This document shows, in pieces, positions 17,052-24,980 of a stretch of 64,000 bases of DNA. Numbering within the stretch: the first letter of the stretch is position 1; each line of letters starts with the position of its first letter. A program made the position numbers and the translations under genes. Origin of the DNA: Mumia sp050632745 (lineage in GTDB: Bacteria; Actinomycetota; Actinomycetes; Propionibacteriales; Nocardioidaceae); the NCBI RefSeq assembly GCF_050632745.1, contig NZ_JBODSD010000001.1, forward strand, positions 186,001 to 250,000. Direction: 5' to 3'. The notes under the pieces were generated by a model, which was given only the letters and a program-made list of their open reading frames with translations, did no database searches and was not told the origin of the DNA.

Positions 17052-18377
17052 TCAGTACTTGCCGGCGCGCAGCGAGGCCCACAGCCGGGGCTCCGCGGTC
17101 CGCCAGGCGGGGAGCTTGACCTTCTTGCGGTAGTCGAGCACCGCCCGCTCGGTCGTCGCGTCGAACAGCCCGTTGCGCGGGACGGAGCGCCCGAGCGCTG
17201 CGGTGAGCGAGCGCTGGAGCCGGTAGACGTACTTGCCGGTCGAGCCGCGCTTGAGCACCGGTGCGCTGCCGTCGGAGAGCAGCGCCACCCACACGCGTCG
17301 GGAGATCACGCCGGTCTGGGCCCACCCGTGCGCGGCCTGGAACCGCTTGACGGCCCGCTGCGCCTTGGCGCCGTGCACGGGGCTGGTCGTCTTGCCCGAG
17401 AAGTAGCCGCGCTGGCGGAGCAGGCACTTCGATGCGGGCGCCAGGGTCGGGCGGCGCTGGCCGGGCCGGACGGTGCGGTACTTGGTGACGTCCTGCGTGC
17501 CGCACTGCGCCTTCGGCTTGGTGGGCCGCGAGCCGGCGCCGACGTCCATGTAGTTGAGGTCGATGTTGATCGTGACGCCGTTGTAGCGGCTGAGCCGGTT
17601 GCCGACGTACTGGTGGATCCGCTTGCCGTCGACCCAGTAGCGGTCGTCGAGGTACGGCTCCGCGGCGAGGTTGGCCTTGCCGTTGTACCAGGCGAACCAC
17701 AGGTGGTTCGGGTAGTGGTAGCCGCCGACCTGGGCGTCACGGAGCTGGTTCATCGCGGCGATCGCGGCCGAGGCGCTGGAGTAGAGGCCCGAGCGGTAGC
17801 CGAGCTGTGCGATCCGCGACCCCCAGCCGTCGATGAAGCTCACGACGGCCGAGTTGCAGGTCGTGTTCGAGATCGCGTACCACTCGATGTCCAGGTAGAG
17901 CACCCGGCCGGAGCCGATGCCCAGCGTCTTCGCGGCCGTCACGCTCTCGTTGGCCGCGGCGACTCCCTGGGCGCGCGCGGTGGTCGGGTTCGTCGACATC
18001 TTCTGCTTGTTGCCGCCGTAGCAGGGGGCCTGCATCCCGACGTGGATCGGGAGGAAGCGCCAGCCGCGCCCTGCCTGGGTGGACACCCAGGTCTTCGTCA
18101 GCTGCGCCTGGGTGCAGGCCCGCGAGGACCCGGAGATGTAGATCCCGACGGCCCCGAACGGGGACGACACCCACCACGCGTCCATCTGCGCCTGCGTCGG
18201 TGCGGTGCAGGTGTCGAAGGCGAGCCCCGTGAAGTTGCCGGGAGCGTCGACGGCCGCGGACGCGGGGCTCGCGGCGAGCGCGGGAGCGAGCGCTCCGGCG
18301 GCGAGCGCGAGGCCCGTGGCGGCTGCGCCCAGCCGGCGTGCCCAGGCGGTGCGGAGACGGCTGACGAGTGAAGACAT
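17052..18377 (-). CDS. Secreted DUF1906 glycoside-hydrolase-like protein with peptidoglycan-binding domain
   Basis: A 441-aa exported protein. A signal peptide spans about residues 1-42 (RRLGAAATGLALAAG then Ala-rich cleavage region ASPASAA). The DUF1906 (Rv2525c-like) domain (about 45-275) has a TIM-barrel pattern with the acidic strand VLYLDIEWY and conserved Trp/Tyr residues; Rv2525c is a Tat-exported protein linked to cell-wall homeostasis. The C-terminal 130 residues contain PG_binding_1-like repeats (HGAKAQRAVKRFQAAHGW, YRLQRSLTAAL). I chose ATG 18377 because the signal peptide then starts normally; the frame is open 17 codons further. It faces the M20 peptidase divergently across 21 bp. 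Confidence 0.85.
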   Translation of the reverse strand: MSSLVSRLRTAWARRLGAAATGLALAAGALAPALAASPASAAVDAPGNFTGLAFDTCTAPTQAQMDAWWVSSPFGAVGIYISGSSRACTQAQLTKTWVSTQAGRGWRFLPIHVGMQAPCYGGNKQKMSTNPTTARAQGVAAANESVTAAKTLGIGSGRVLYLDIEWYAISNTTCNSAVVSFIDGWGSRIAQLGYRSGLYSSASAAIAAMNQLRDAQVGGYHYPNHLWFAWYNGKANLAAEPYLDDRYWVDGKRIHQYVGNRLSRYNGVTINIDLNYMDVGAGSRPTKPKAQCGTQDVTKYRTVRPGQRRPTLAPASKCLLRQRGYFSGKTTSPVHGAKAQRAVKRFQAAHGWAQTGVISRRVWVALLSDGSAPVLKRGSTGKYVYRLQRSLTAALGRSVPRNGLFDATTERAVLDYRKKVKLPAWRTAEPRLWASLRAGKY

Positions 18378-18398
18378 GATCCCCCGTATGGTGCGGAC

Positions 18399-19736
18399 AT
18401 GAGCCAAGCAGCGGTGCAACGACTCCATAGCATCATGCCTTCGGTCCTCGCGGATCTGAAGAACCTCGTACGGATTCCTTCCGTGGGCGCCGATCCTTCA
18501 CGTGCCGAGGATGTCCGGCGGAGCGCCGACACGGTGGCCGCACTGCTGCGCGAGGCCGGGTTCGCCGAGGTCGACGTGGTGTCGGCGGGCGGGGGACCGG
18601 CCGTCATCGCGAACCACCCCGCCCCTCCCGGCGCCCCCACGGTGCTTCTCTACGCGCACCACGACGTCCAGCCCACGGGCGACCCCGCGGCGTGGACGTC
18701 GTCGCCGTTCGAGCCGACCGAGCGGGGCGAACGCCTGTACGGCCGGGGCGCCGCCGACGACAAGGCCGGGATCGCGGCCCACCTGGCCGCGTTCCGGGCG
18801 TGGGACGGCCAGCCGCCGGTCGGCGTGACCGTCTTCGTGGAGGGCGAGGAGGAGTCGGGCTCGGCGGGCCTCGGCACGCTGCTCGACACCTACCGCGACC
18901 GCCTGGCCGCCGACGTGATCGTGATCGCCGACTCGGGAAACTGGGACATCGGCACCCCGGCCCTCACGACCACGCTCCGCGGCCTGGTGGACTGCGTCGT
19001 CGAGGTCGAGACGCTCGAGCACGCCGTGCACTCCGGGATGTGGGGCGGCGTCTTCCCGGACGCGCTCTCGGTCCTCGTCCGCCTGCTCGCCACGCTCCAC
19101 GAGGACGACGGCGAGGTGGCGGTCAAGGGTCTGCACGCCGGGGAGGCCGCCGACGTCGTCTATCCCGAGGACCGTCTCGTGTCCGAGTCGGGCGTCCTCG
19201 AGGGCGTCGAGCAGATCGGCTCCGGATCGGTCGTCGACCGGTTGTGGACCAAGCCCGCGATCAGCGTCATCGGCATCGACGCCCCGACGGTGGCCGACTC
19301 CTCGAACACGCTCGTGCCCCGCGCACGGGCGAAGGTGTCGATGCGGATCGCGCCCGGCTCGGACACCGACGCGTCGATGGACGCTCTCGTCGAGCACCTG
19401 CAGACGCACGCGCCGTGGGGCGCGCGCGTCACCGTCACACCGAACGACCGCGGCGACGCGTACGCGATCGACGCGCAGGGCCCGGCGTACGACGCGGCGC
19501 GCGCCGCCTTCCGTGAGGCCTGGGGCGGCGTGGAGCCGATCGACATGGGGGTCGGCGGGTCGATCCCCTTCATCGCGGAGTTCGCCGACCGCTATCCGGC
19601 GGCGGCGGTTCTCGTCACCGGGGTCGAGGATCCGGACACCCGGGCGCACGGGATCGACGAGGGGCTGCACCTCGGGGAGTTCGCCCGTGTGTGCGAGGCG
19701 GAGACGCTGCTGCTGGGCAAGCTCGCGGAGCTCTGA
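18399..19736 (+). CDS. M20 family dipeptidase/metallopeptidase
   Basis: A 445-aa cytosolic metallohydrolase. The zinc ligands and catalytic acids are visible as YAHHDVQP, GRGAADDKAG, and EGEEESGS, followed by a dimerisation lid and the late His in RAHGIDEGLH. This pattern is that of M20 dipeptidases (carnosinase/DapE-like), which cleave dipeptides or N-acyl amino acids. A TATGGT -10 element (18387-18392) lies 6 nt before the ATG, suggesting leaderless translation. The promoter would overlap the start region of the divergent DUF1906 gene. Confidence 0.9.
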   Translation: MSQAAVQRLHSIMPSVLADLKNLVRIPSVGADPSRAEDVRRSADTVAALLREAGFAEVDVVSAGGGPAVIANHPAPPGAPTVLLYAHHDVQPTGDPAAWTSSPFEPTERGERLYGRGAADDKAGIAAHLAAFRAWDGQPPVGVTVFVEGEEESGSAGLGTLLDTYRDRLAADVIVIADSGNWDIGTPALTTTLRGLVDCVVEVETLEHAVHSGMWGGVFPDALSVLVRLLATLHEDDGEVAVKGLHAGEAADVVYPEDRLVSESGVLEGVEQIGSGSVVDRLWTKPAISVIGIDAPTVADSSNTLVPRARAKVSMRIAPGSDTDASMDALVEHLQTHAPWGARVTVTPNDRGDAYAIDAQGPAYDAARAAFREAWGGVEPIDMGVGGSIPFIAEFADRYPAAAVLVTGVEDPDTRAHGIDEGLHLGEFARVCEAETLLLGKLAEL

Positions 19737-19798
19737 CCGACGCCTGCAGCCCGGGTACCGGGGGTCCTCGCGAGCGCTCAAAAATTCACCACCATGCG

Positions 19799-19828
19799 AG
19801 AAGATATATTCGTAACCATATATCTTCT
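19799..19828. promoter_or_regulatory. AT-rich perfect palindrome upstream of a secreted-protein gene
   Basis: The arms AGAAGATATAT (19799-19809) and ATATATCTTCT (19818-19828) are exact inverted repeats around an 8-nt spacer. They sit in an AT-rich island (about 19779-19850) that stands out from the GC-rich surroundings, 62 bp before the start of the secreted repeat protein. An operator for a dimeric regulator, or part of an AT-rich promoter, fits best; it has no U-run and is too far from the upstream stop to be a simple terminator. Confidence 0.7.
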
Positions 19829-19890
19829 GTGATTTCGTCCTATGTTCTCCTGAACGGTCGCTGCAGAGGCGGCCGCGTGAAGGGAGAGAC

Positions 19891-21009
19891 ATGCAGACGA
19901 CACGAACCCGCCGTGGTGCGGGCCTGATCGCGGCGGGTGCCCTCGTGGCCGGCGCCCTCGCTGCACTTCCGGTCTCCGCGGCGCAGGCTGCGGAGACCTC
20001 GACCGACTACGCCTGCGCGTACACCGGTGGTCCGTACGACACCAAGCTCGTCCTCGACGTGGACGGGCCCGCGCAGGTCACCCAGGGGCAGCCGGTGACG
20101 CTCACCGCCGATGCGTCGATCGCCTGGGGCACCTCCTGGAGCGACTACGGACGCTCGCTCAACTTCCAGTTCAAGGGCGTGACGGCGACCGCCACCGTTC
20201 TCGTCAACGGTGTCGCGCTCGCGCAGCGCGCGACCCTCACCTTCAACGACGCCGACCTCGCCGTCCCGGCCGCGGGCAACCAGACGTGGCCGGCTGCCTC
20301 GGTCTCGCTGCCGCCGATCCCGACGACCTCCGGCGCCGACGTCGCGGTCACCCTGGGCAAGGTCGACGTGAGCGGGATGATCGCGCTCACCTACACCGGC
20401 GGCAACTTCGTCCCGCTCGCGCTCCCGTGCACCGTCACGGGCACCGCGCCGACCGTCGCGTCCGTCGACGTCCTCCCGATGCCCGCGCTCGCGCCGGCGG
20501 TGGCGCTGAAGTCCGCCGGCAAGGTCGCCGTCGGCCAGCGCCTGACCGCGTCCGGCGGAACGACGACGCCCGCCAGCACGGTCGCGTACCGCTGGGCCGT
20601 CGGGGGCAGGGCCGCCGGCACCGGCACCGCGTACGTCGTGAAGCCCGCTGACCTCGGCAAGGTCGTCACCGTGACGTCGACCGCCACGAAGGCCGGCTAC
20701 ACGTCGCTGTCGAAGACGATCACCGTCGGCAAGGTGGCGGCGGGGACGTTCGCGGTCTCCGGCAAGGTCAAGGTCGTCGGCAAGGCGAAGGTGGGCAAGA
20801 AGCTCACCGCCAGGCCCGGCGCCGCCGCAGGGGCGAAGGTCTCCTACCAGTGGCTCAAGAACGGCAAGGCCATCAAGGGCGCGAAGGGCAAGACCCTCAA
20901 GCTCAAGAAGTCCTTCAAGGGCAAGAAGATCTCCGTGCGCGTGACGTACACGAAGGTCGGCTACAAGGCGGTCGTCCAGACCAGCAAGGCCGTGAAGGTC
21001 AAGAAGTAG
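19891..21009 (+). CDS. Secreted protein with Ig-like repeats and Lys-rich tail
   Basis: A 372-aa exported protein. The signal peptide (about 1-32) ends at the Ala-rich site AAQAAE. The first part (33-190) has no recognised family. It is followed by two copies of an actinobacterial Ig-like repeat with the pattern KVxVGxxLTA, YxW...G, ...VTVT/VRVTYTKxGY and KVGY near 210-290 and 290-372. The second repeat is rich in Lys (GKTLKLKKSFKGKK), giving a strongly basic C-terminus that could bind wall polymers. GAAGGGAGAG precedes the ATG. Expression is probably governed by the AT-rich palindrome upstream. It ends at a 20-bp stem-loop. Confidence 0.8.
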   Translation: MQTTRTRRGAGLIAAGALVAGALAALPVSAAQAAETSTDYACAYTGGPYDTKLVLDVDGPAQVTQGQPVTLTADASIAWGTSWSDYGRSLNFQFKGVTATATVLVNGVALAQRATLTFNDADLAVPAAGNQTWPAASVSLPPIPTTSGADVAVTLGKVDVSGMIALTYTGGNFVPLALPCTVTGTAPTVASVDVLPMPALAPAVALKSAGKVAVGQRLTASGGTTTPASTVAYRWAVGGRAAGTGTAYVVKPADLGKVVTVTSTATKAGYTSLSKTITVGKVAAGTFAVSGKVKVVGKAKVGKKLTARPGAAAGAKVSYQWLKNGKAIKGAKGKTLKLKKSFKGKKISVRVTYTKVGYKAVVQTSKAVKVKK

Positions 21010-21020
21010 GACCCTGCAGA

Positions 21021-21065
21021 AGGACCCGACGCTCGCGCCAGATCGTGGCGCGAGCGTCGGGTCCT
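21021..21065. terminator. Strong bidirectional terminator, 20-bp stem
   Basis: Positions 21021-21040 and 21046-21065 are perfect inverted complements with a 5-nt loop (gatcg). It lies 12 bp after the secreted-protein stop and 16 bp before the stop of the convergent acyl-CoA ligase gene, so it can serve both. Confidence 0.85.
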
Positions 21066-21081
21066 CATGTCGGGTCGTGCG

Positions 21082-22653
21082 TCAGATCTGGCGGCCGCTG
21101 TCCGCCCAGTACGACTTGCGCAGGTCGCGCTTGAGGATCTTGCCCGAGGGGTTGCGCGGGAGCAGCTCCACGATGTCGATGGACGTGGGGCACTTGTAGC
21201 CCGCCAGCTGCTCGCGGGTGAAGGCGATCAGCTCCTCCTCGGTCACCATCTCGCCCTCGCGGAACGCCACGACCGCCTTCACGGTCTCCCCCCACCGCTC
21301 GTCCGGCACGCCGATCACCGCCACCTCGGCGACCGAGGGGTGCGCGGTGAGCACGCGCTCGACCTCCGGCGAGTACACGTTCTCGCCGCCGGTCACGATC
21401 ATGTCCTTGATCCGGTCCTCGACGTAGACGTAGCCGTCGACGAACCGCCCGACGTCCCCGGTCCGGAACCATCCGTCCTCGGTGATGACCTCGGCGGTCG
21501 CCTCGGGCTTGTTGAGGAAGCCCTTCATCAGCTGCGGCGTGCGGAACCACAGCTCGCCCGGCTCGCCCTCGGGGACGTCCTCGAGCGTGAACGGGTCGAC
21601 GACGCGGGTCTCGACCCCGGGGATCGGGACGCCGGCCGAGAGCAGCCGCTCGGGGTGCTCGGGGTCGAGGTGCGCCTCCGGCAGGAGGTGCGTGATGACG
21701 CCGCACACCTCGGTCAGGCCGTACACCTGCATGAACTTCGTGTCCGGCCACGCCTCCATCGCGCGCTGCAGCAGCGGGAGCGGCATCGGCGCCGCCCCGT
21801 ACGTGAAGAACTTGAGCTTCCCGAACAGCGCCGCGGCCTCGGGCCCCCCGGCCAGCGCCATCTGGGCGACCGCAGGGACGAGGAAGGCGGAGTTGGCGCC
21901 CTTCATGATCGCGGTCGCCAGCGACACCGGGTCGGGATCGCGGGTCATGATGCTGGGGATCCCGTCGTGCAGGGCGAACTGCACGTACGAGGTGCCGCCG
22001 ACGTGGAAGAGCGGCATCGCGACGAGGCTCTTGTCGCCGGGCTCGAGCTCCCAGCCGTCGTGGGCGTTGATGGTGTGCGCCACCATCGACCGGTGGCTCA
22101 GCATCACGCCCTTGGGCCGTCCGGTGGTGCCGGAGCTGTACATCACGAGGCACGTGTCGTCGGGCGCATGGTCGGGCGAGGGTCCCGCCGGGGTCGAGGA
22201 CGCCAACCACGCCTCGTACTCGTCGTCCTCGGAGCCGTCCGGCGTGACGAGGATGATCTGCTCGACGGCGGGGAGCCTCTCGCGGATGGTCTCGATCGCC
22301 GGCAGCAGCTCGGTCCCGACGAAGAGAACCCGGGCGCCGGAGTCGTTGATCGTGTAGTCGAGCTCGTCACCGGCGAGGCGCCAGTTCACGACGGCCATCG
22401 CCAGGCCGCGCGACGCCGCCGCGAGGGTCACCTCGACGCAGGCGGGGTGGTTCTTGTCGAGGAACGCGACGACGTCGCCCCGTCCGAGACCGAGGTCGCG
22501 CAGACCCCCGGCCGCACGGCGTACCCGCTCGTCGAACTCGCCGTAGGTCCACGTGCGCTCGCCGTACGTCATGCACTCGGCGTCGGGTGTGGTCTCGGCC
22601 CAGTAGGCGATGCGGTCGTCCAGGAAGGTAGGTGTCGGAGGGGACCCGGTCAT
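21082..22653 (-). CDS. Fatty-acid--CoA ligase (AMP-binding)
   Basis: A 523-aa ANL-superfamily enzyme activating a carboxylic acid to its CoA thioester through an acyl-AMP. Seen motifs are the P-loop MYSSGTTGRPKGVMLSH, the VYGLTEVCG A5 motif, TGDVGRFVDGYVYVEDR and the hinge DRIKDMIVTGGENVYSPEVE, with the C-terminal lysine in PSGKILKRDLR. It resembles medium/long-chain ligases of actinomycete lipid catabolism. The start at 22653 is set by GAGGAG just upstream; the frame is open further but unlikely. A perfect TGTGA-N6-TCACA site 49 bp upstream suggests control by a CRP homologue. Confidence 0.92.
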   Translation of the reverse strand: MTGSPPTPTFLDDRIAYWAETTPDAECMTYGERTWTYGEFDERVRRAAGGLRDLGLGRGDVVAFLDKNHPACVEVTLAAASRGLAMAVVNWRLAGDELDYTINDSGARVLFVGTELLPAIETIRERLPAVEQIILVTPDGSEDDEYEAWLASSTPAGPSPDHAPDDTCLVMYSSGTTGRPKGVMLSHRSMVAHTINAHDGWELEPGDKSLVAMPLFHVGGTSYVQFALHDGIPSIMTRDPDPVSLATAIMKGANSAFLVPAVAQMALAGGPEAAALFGKLKFFTYGAAPMPLPLLQRAMEAWPDTKFMQVYGLTEVCGVITHLLPEAHLDPEHPERLLSAGVPIPGVETRVVDPFTLEDVPEGEPGELWFRTPQLMKGFLNKPEATAEVITEDGWFRTGDVGRFVDGYVYVEDRIKDMIVTGGENVYSPEVERVLTAHPSVAEVAVIGVPDERWGETVKAVVAFREGEMVTEEELIAFTREQLAGYKCPTSIDIVELLPRNPSGKILKRDLRKSYWADSGRQI

Positions 22654-22701
22654 GGCTGACTCCTCGGTGCGGCGCGGTGCGTCGGCGGACAGTGCCAAGA
22701 C

Positions 22702-22717
22702 TGTGACACGCCTCACA
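22702..22717. promoter_or_regulatory. Perfect CRP-type operator TGTGA-N6-TCACA
   Basis: Both half-sites match the CRP/GlxR/Rv3676 consensus exactly (TGTGA 22702-22706, TCACA 22713-22717). It lies in the divergent region between the acyl-CoA ligase (49 bp from its start) and the 42-aa membrane protein (75 bp from its start), and could act on either. Confidence 0.65.
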
Positions 22718-22791
22718 CATCGAGGCAAGGTTGCTGTCACGATCCCTCCCCGCCGCCCGAGGGTGTGGACGCTCCTCGTAGGCTGGACGAC

Positions 22792-22920
22792 GTGTCGCTC
22801 GCCCAGATCGCTGCCGAAGGAACGCTCCCTCAACCGCTCGTCGGGGCGGTCGCCGTGGGGATCCCGCTGCTGATCATCGCGGTGTTCTTCGTCTTCTGGG
22901 ACCGCCCGAAGAAGCGCTGA
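22792..22920 (+). CDS. Small single-pass membrane protein (42 aa)
   Basis: A 42-codon frame starting GTG with a polar N-terminus, one hydrophobic helix (about residues 18-36, VGAVAVGIPLLIIAVFFVFW) and a basic end (DRPKKR). A TAGGCT -10 element (22779-22784) lies 7 nt before the start, the same leaderless layout as confirmed-looking neighbours. It is divergent from the acyl-CoA ligase gene and ends 9 bp before the SRPBCC gene. The promoter, topology and position support a real gene; function unknown. Confidence 0.55.
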   Translation: MSLAQIAAEGTLPQPLVGAVAVGIPLLIIAVFFVFWDRPKKR

Positions 22921-22929
22921 CGGGCGCTC

Positions 22930-23388
22930 TCACCCCCGCGCGGTCACCTGCGCGGCCAGGCGCTCGAGCGACCGCGTCATCTGCCGCTGCGTCGCCTCCG
23001 GCCGACGCCCTCGCGTCAGCAGCCACCGCTGCCGGTCCTCCGACACGTCCCACGTCTCGGTGACGATCGTCCCCGCCGGCACGACCTCGAGGTCGTACCG
23101 CCAGACCCGGCCGCCGACGAGCCCGCCGAGCATCGTCGTCCGCCAGGCGATGGTCTGGTTCTGGACGTGGGCGACGACGACGTTGTGCGTCGTGTAGGGG
23201 AGTCCGCGCGACATCCGGACCTCGAACTCCGACCCCTCCCGCAGCGGCACCTCGGTCGCCGAGACCACCTCGACCACGTCCTCGGCGCCGGCGAGGGCAG
23301 GGTGGGCGTACGGGTCGGCGAGGACGGCGAAGATCCGTGCCGCCGACGCATCGACGGTGCGCACGGCGCGGATGCGGTCGGAGTCCAT
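22930..23388 (-). CDS. SRPBCC family protein (polyketide cyclase/START-like)
   Basis: A 152-aa protein with the SRPBCC helix-grip pattern: VRTVDASAARIFAVLADPYAHP at the N-terminus, alternating strands in the middle (TTHNVVVAHVQNQTIAW, RYDLEVVPAGTIVTETWD) and a long C-terminal helix (RQMTRSLERLAAQV). Members bind hydrophobic ligands; stand-alone actinobacterial forms have no fixed function. I chose ATG 23388; a frame extension to 23436 lacks support. It is divergent from purF, 61 bp away. Confidence 0.82.
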   Translation of the reverse strand: MDSDRIRAVRTVDASAARIFAVLADPYAHPALAGAEDVVEVVSATEVPLREGSEFEVRMSRGLPYTTHNVVVAHVQNQTIAWRTTMLGGLVGGRVWRYDLEVVPAGTIVTETWDVSEDRQRWLLTRGRRPEATQRQMTRSLERLAAQVTARG

Positions 23389-23449
23389 GCGTCCAGGGTG
23401 ATGGGGTCGCGGATGCGGCGCATTCGGGCGCGACACCTACACTGGACTC

Positions 23450-24964
23450 GTGCCTCGCGGAGACGGTCGTCTGACCCACGACCTGGACCCCCACGACGTC
23501 GGCCCCCAGGATGCCTGCGGTGTCTTCGGTGTCTGGGCTCCAGGTGAAGAAGTAGCCAAGCTCTCGTACTTCGGGCTCTACGCCCTCCAGCACCGCGGAC
23601 AGGAGTCCGCCGGCATCGCGGTGAGCAACGGGTCGCAGATCCTCGTCTACAAGGACATGGGCCTGGTGTCCCAGGTCTTCGACGAGGCGACGCTCGACTC
23701 GCTGCAGGGTGGCCTCGCGATCGGCCACACCCGCTACTCGACGACCGGCGCCAGCGTCTGGAACAACGCCCAGCCGACCTTCCGGCCCACCGCGCACGGG
23801 TCCGTCGCCCTCGGCCACAACGGCAACCTGACCAACACCGCCGAGCTCGCGGAGCTGCTGGAGAAGCGCACCGCGGAGTCCGGCAGCGAGCTCGTCGGCC
23901 GCGTCCGCGAGTTCGCCACCAGCGACACCGCCGTGATGGCGTCGCTGCTCGCGTCGTACGAGGACCGCTCGCTGGAGGAGGCGGCCCTCGAGGTCCTCCC
24001 GCAGCTGCGCGGCGCGTTCTCGCTCGTCTTCATGGACAACGACACCCTGTACGCCGCGCGCGACCCGCAGGGGATCCGGCCGCTCGTGCTCGGCCGCCTC
24101 GAGCGCGGCTGGGTGGTCGCGTCGGAGACCGCCGCCCTCGACATCGTCGGAGCGTCGTTCATCCGCGAGATCGAGCCCGGCGAGTTCATCGCGATCGACG
24201 CCGAGGGCTTGCGCCACCACCGCTTCGCCGAGCCGAAGCCCAAGGGCTGCGTCTTCGAGTTCGTCTACCTCGCGCGCCCCGACACCCAGATCTCCGAGCA
24301 GCGCGTCTTCTCGGTCCGCTCCGAGATCGGGCGTCGGCTGGCCGCGGAGGCGCCGGTCGAGGCCGACCTCGTCATCCCGGTGCCGGAGTCCGGCACGCCG
24401 GCGGCGATCGGCTACGCCGAGGCGTCGGGGATCCCGTTCGGCCACGGTCTCGTCAAGAACTCCTACGTGGGTCGTACGTTCATCCAGCCGAGCCAGACGC
24501 TGCGCCAGCTCGGCATCCGGCTCAAGCTCAACCCGCTGCGCGACGTCATCGCCGGCAAGCGCCTGGTGGTCGTCGACGACTCGATCGTGCGGGGCAACAC
24601 CCAGCGCCAGCTGGTCCGCATGCTCCGCGAGGCGGGCGCCGCCGAGGTCCACGTCCGCATCTCCAGCCCGCCGGTGAAGTGGCCCTGCTTCTACGGCATC
24701 GACTTCGCGACCCGCGCCGAGCTGATCGCCAACGGCATCTCGGTGGACGAGATCTGCCGCTCGATCGGCGCGGACTCCCTCTCCTACATCTCGCTCGAGG
24801 CGATGGTCGACGCGACCAACGTCCCCAAGGCCAACCTCTGCCGCGCGTGCTTCGACGGCGAGTACCCCGTCCCGCTTCCCGCGGGCAGCCTGGGCGGCAA
24901 GAACCTGCTCGAGCCGGAGGAGCACGCGGACGACCGCGTCTCCGTGACCATGGTCAACCCCTAG
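23450..24964 (+). CDS. purF: Amidophosphoribosyltransferase
   Basis: A 504-aa class II glutamine amidotransferase that makes 5-phosphoribosylamine from PRPP and glutamine, the first step of purine synthesis. The N-terminal nucleophile is Cys23 in DACGVFGVW, normally exposed by propeptide cleavage. The glutaminase landmarks QHRGQESAG, GHTRYST and GHNGNL are present, and the PRPP motif is VVVDDSIVRGNT. Late Cys residues (PCFYGID, CRACFDG) match the Fe-S-bearing Bacillus/actinobacterial type. A TACACT -10 element at 23438-23443 is 6 nt from the GTG, so the mRNA is probably leaderless. purM follows after 16 bp. Confidence 0.97.
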   Translation: MPRGDGRLTHDLDPHDVGPQDACGVFGVWAPGEEVAKLSYFGLYALQHRGQESAGIAVSNGSQILVYKDMGLVSQVFDEATLDSLQGGLAIGHTRYSTTGASVWNNAQPTFRPTAHGSVALGHNGNLTNTAELAELLEKRTAESGSELVGRVREFATSDTAVMASLLASYEDRSLEEAALEVLPQLRGAFSLVFMDNDTLYAARDPQGIRPLVLGRLERGWVVASETAALDIVGASFIREIEPGEFIAIDAEGLRHHRFAEPKPKGCVFEFVYLARPDTQISEQRVFSVRSEIGRRLAAEAPVEADLVIPVPESGTPAAIGYAEASGIPFGHGLVKNSYVGRTFIQPSQTLRQLGIRLKLNPLRDVIAGKRLVVVDDSIVRGNTQRQLVRMLREAGAAEVHVRISSPPVKWPCFYGIDFATRAELIANGISVDEICRSIGADSLSYISLEAMVDATNVPKANLCRACFDGEYPVPLPAGSLGGKNLLEPEEHADDRVSVTMVNP

Positions 24965-24980
24965 CGACGGAGGGTCGCAC

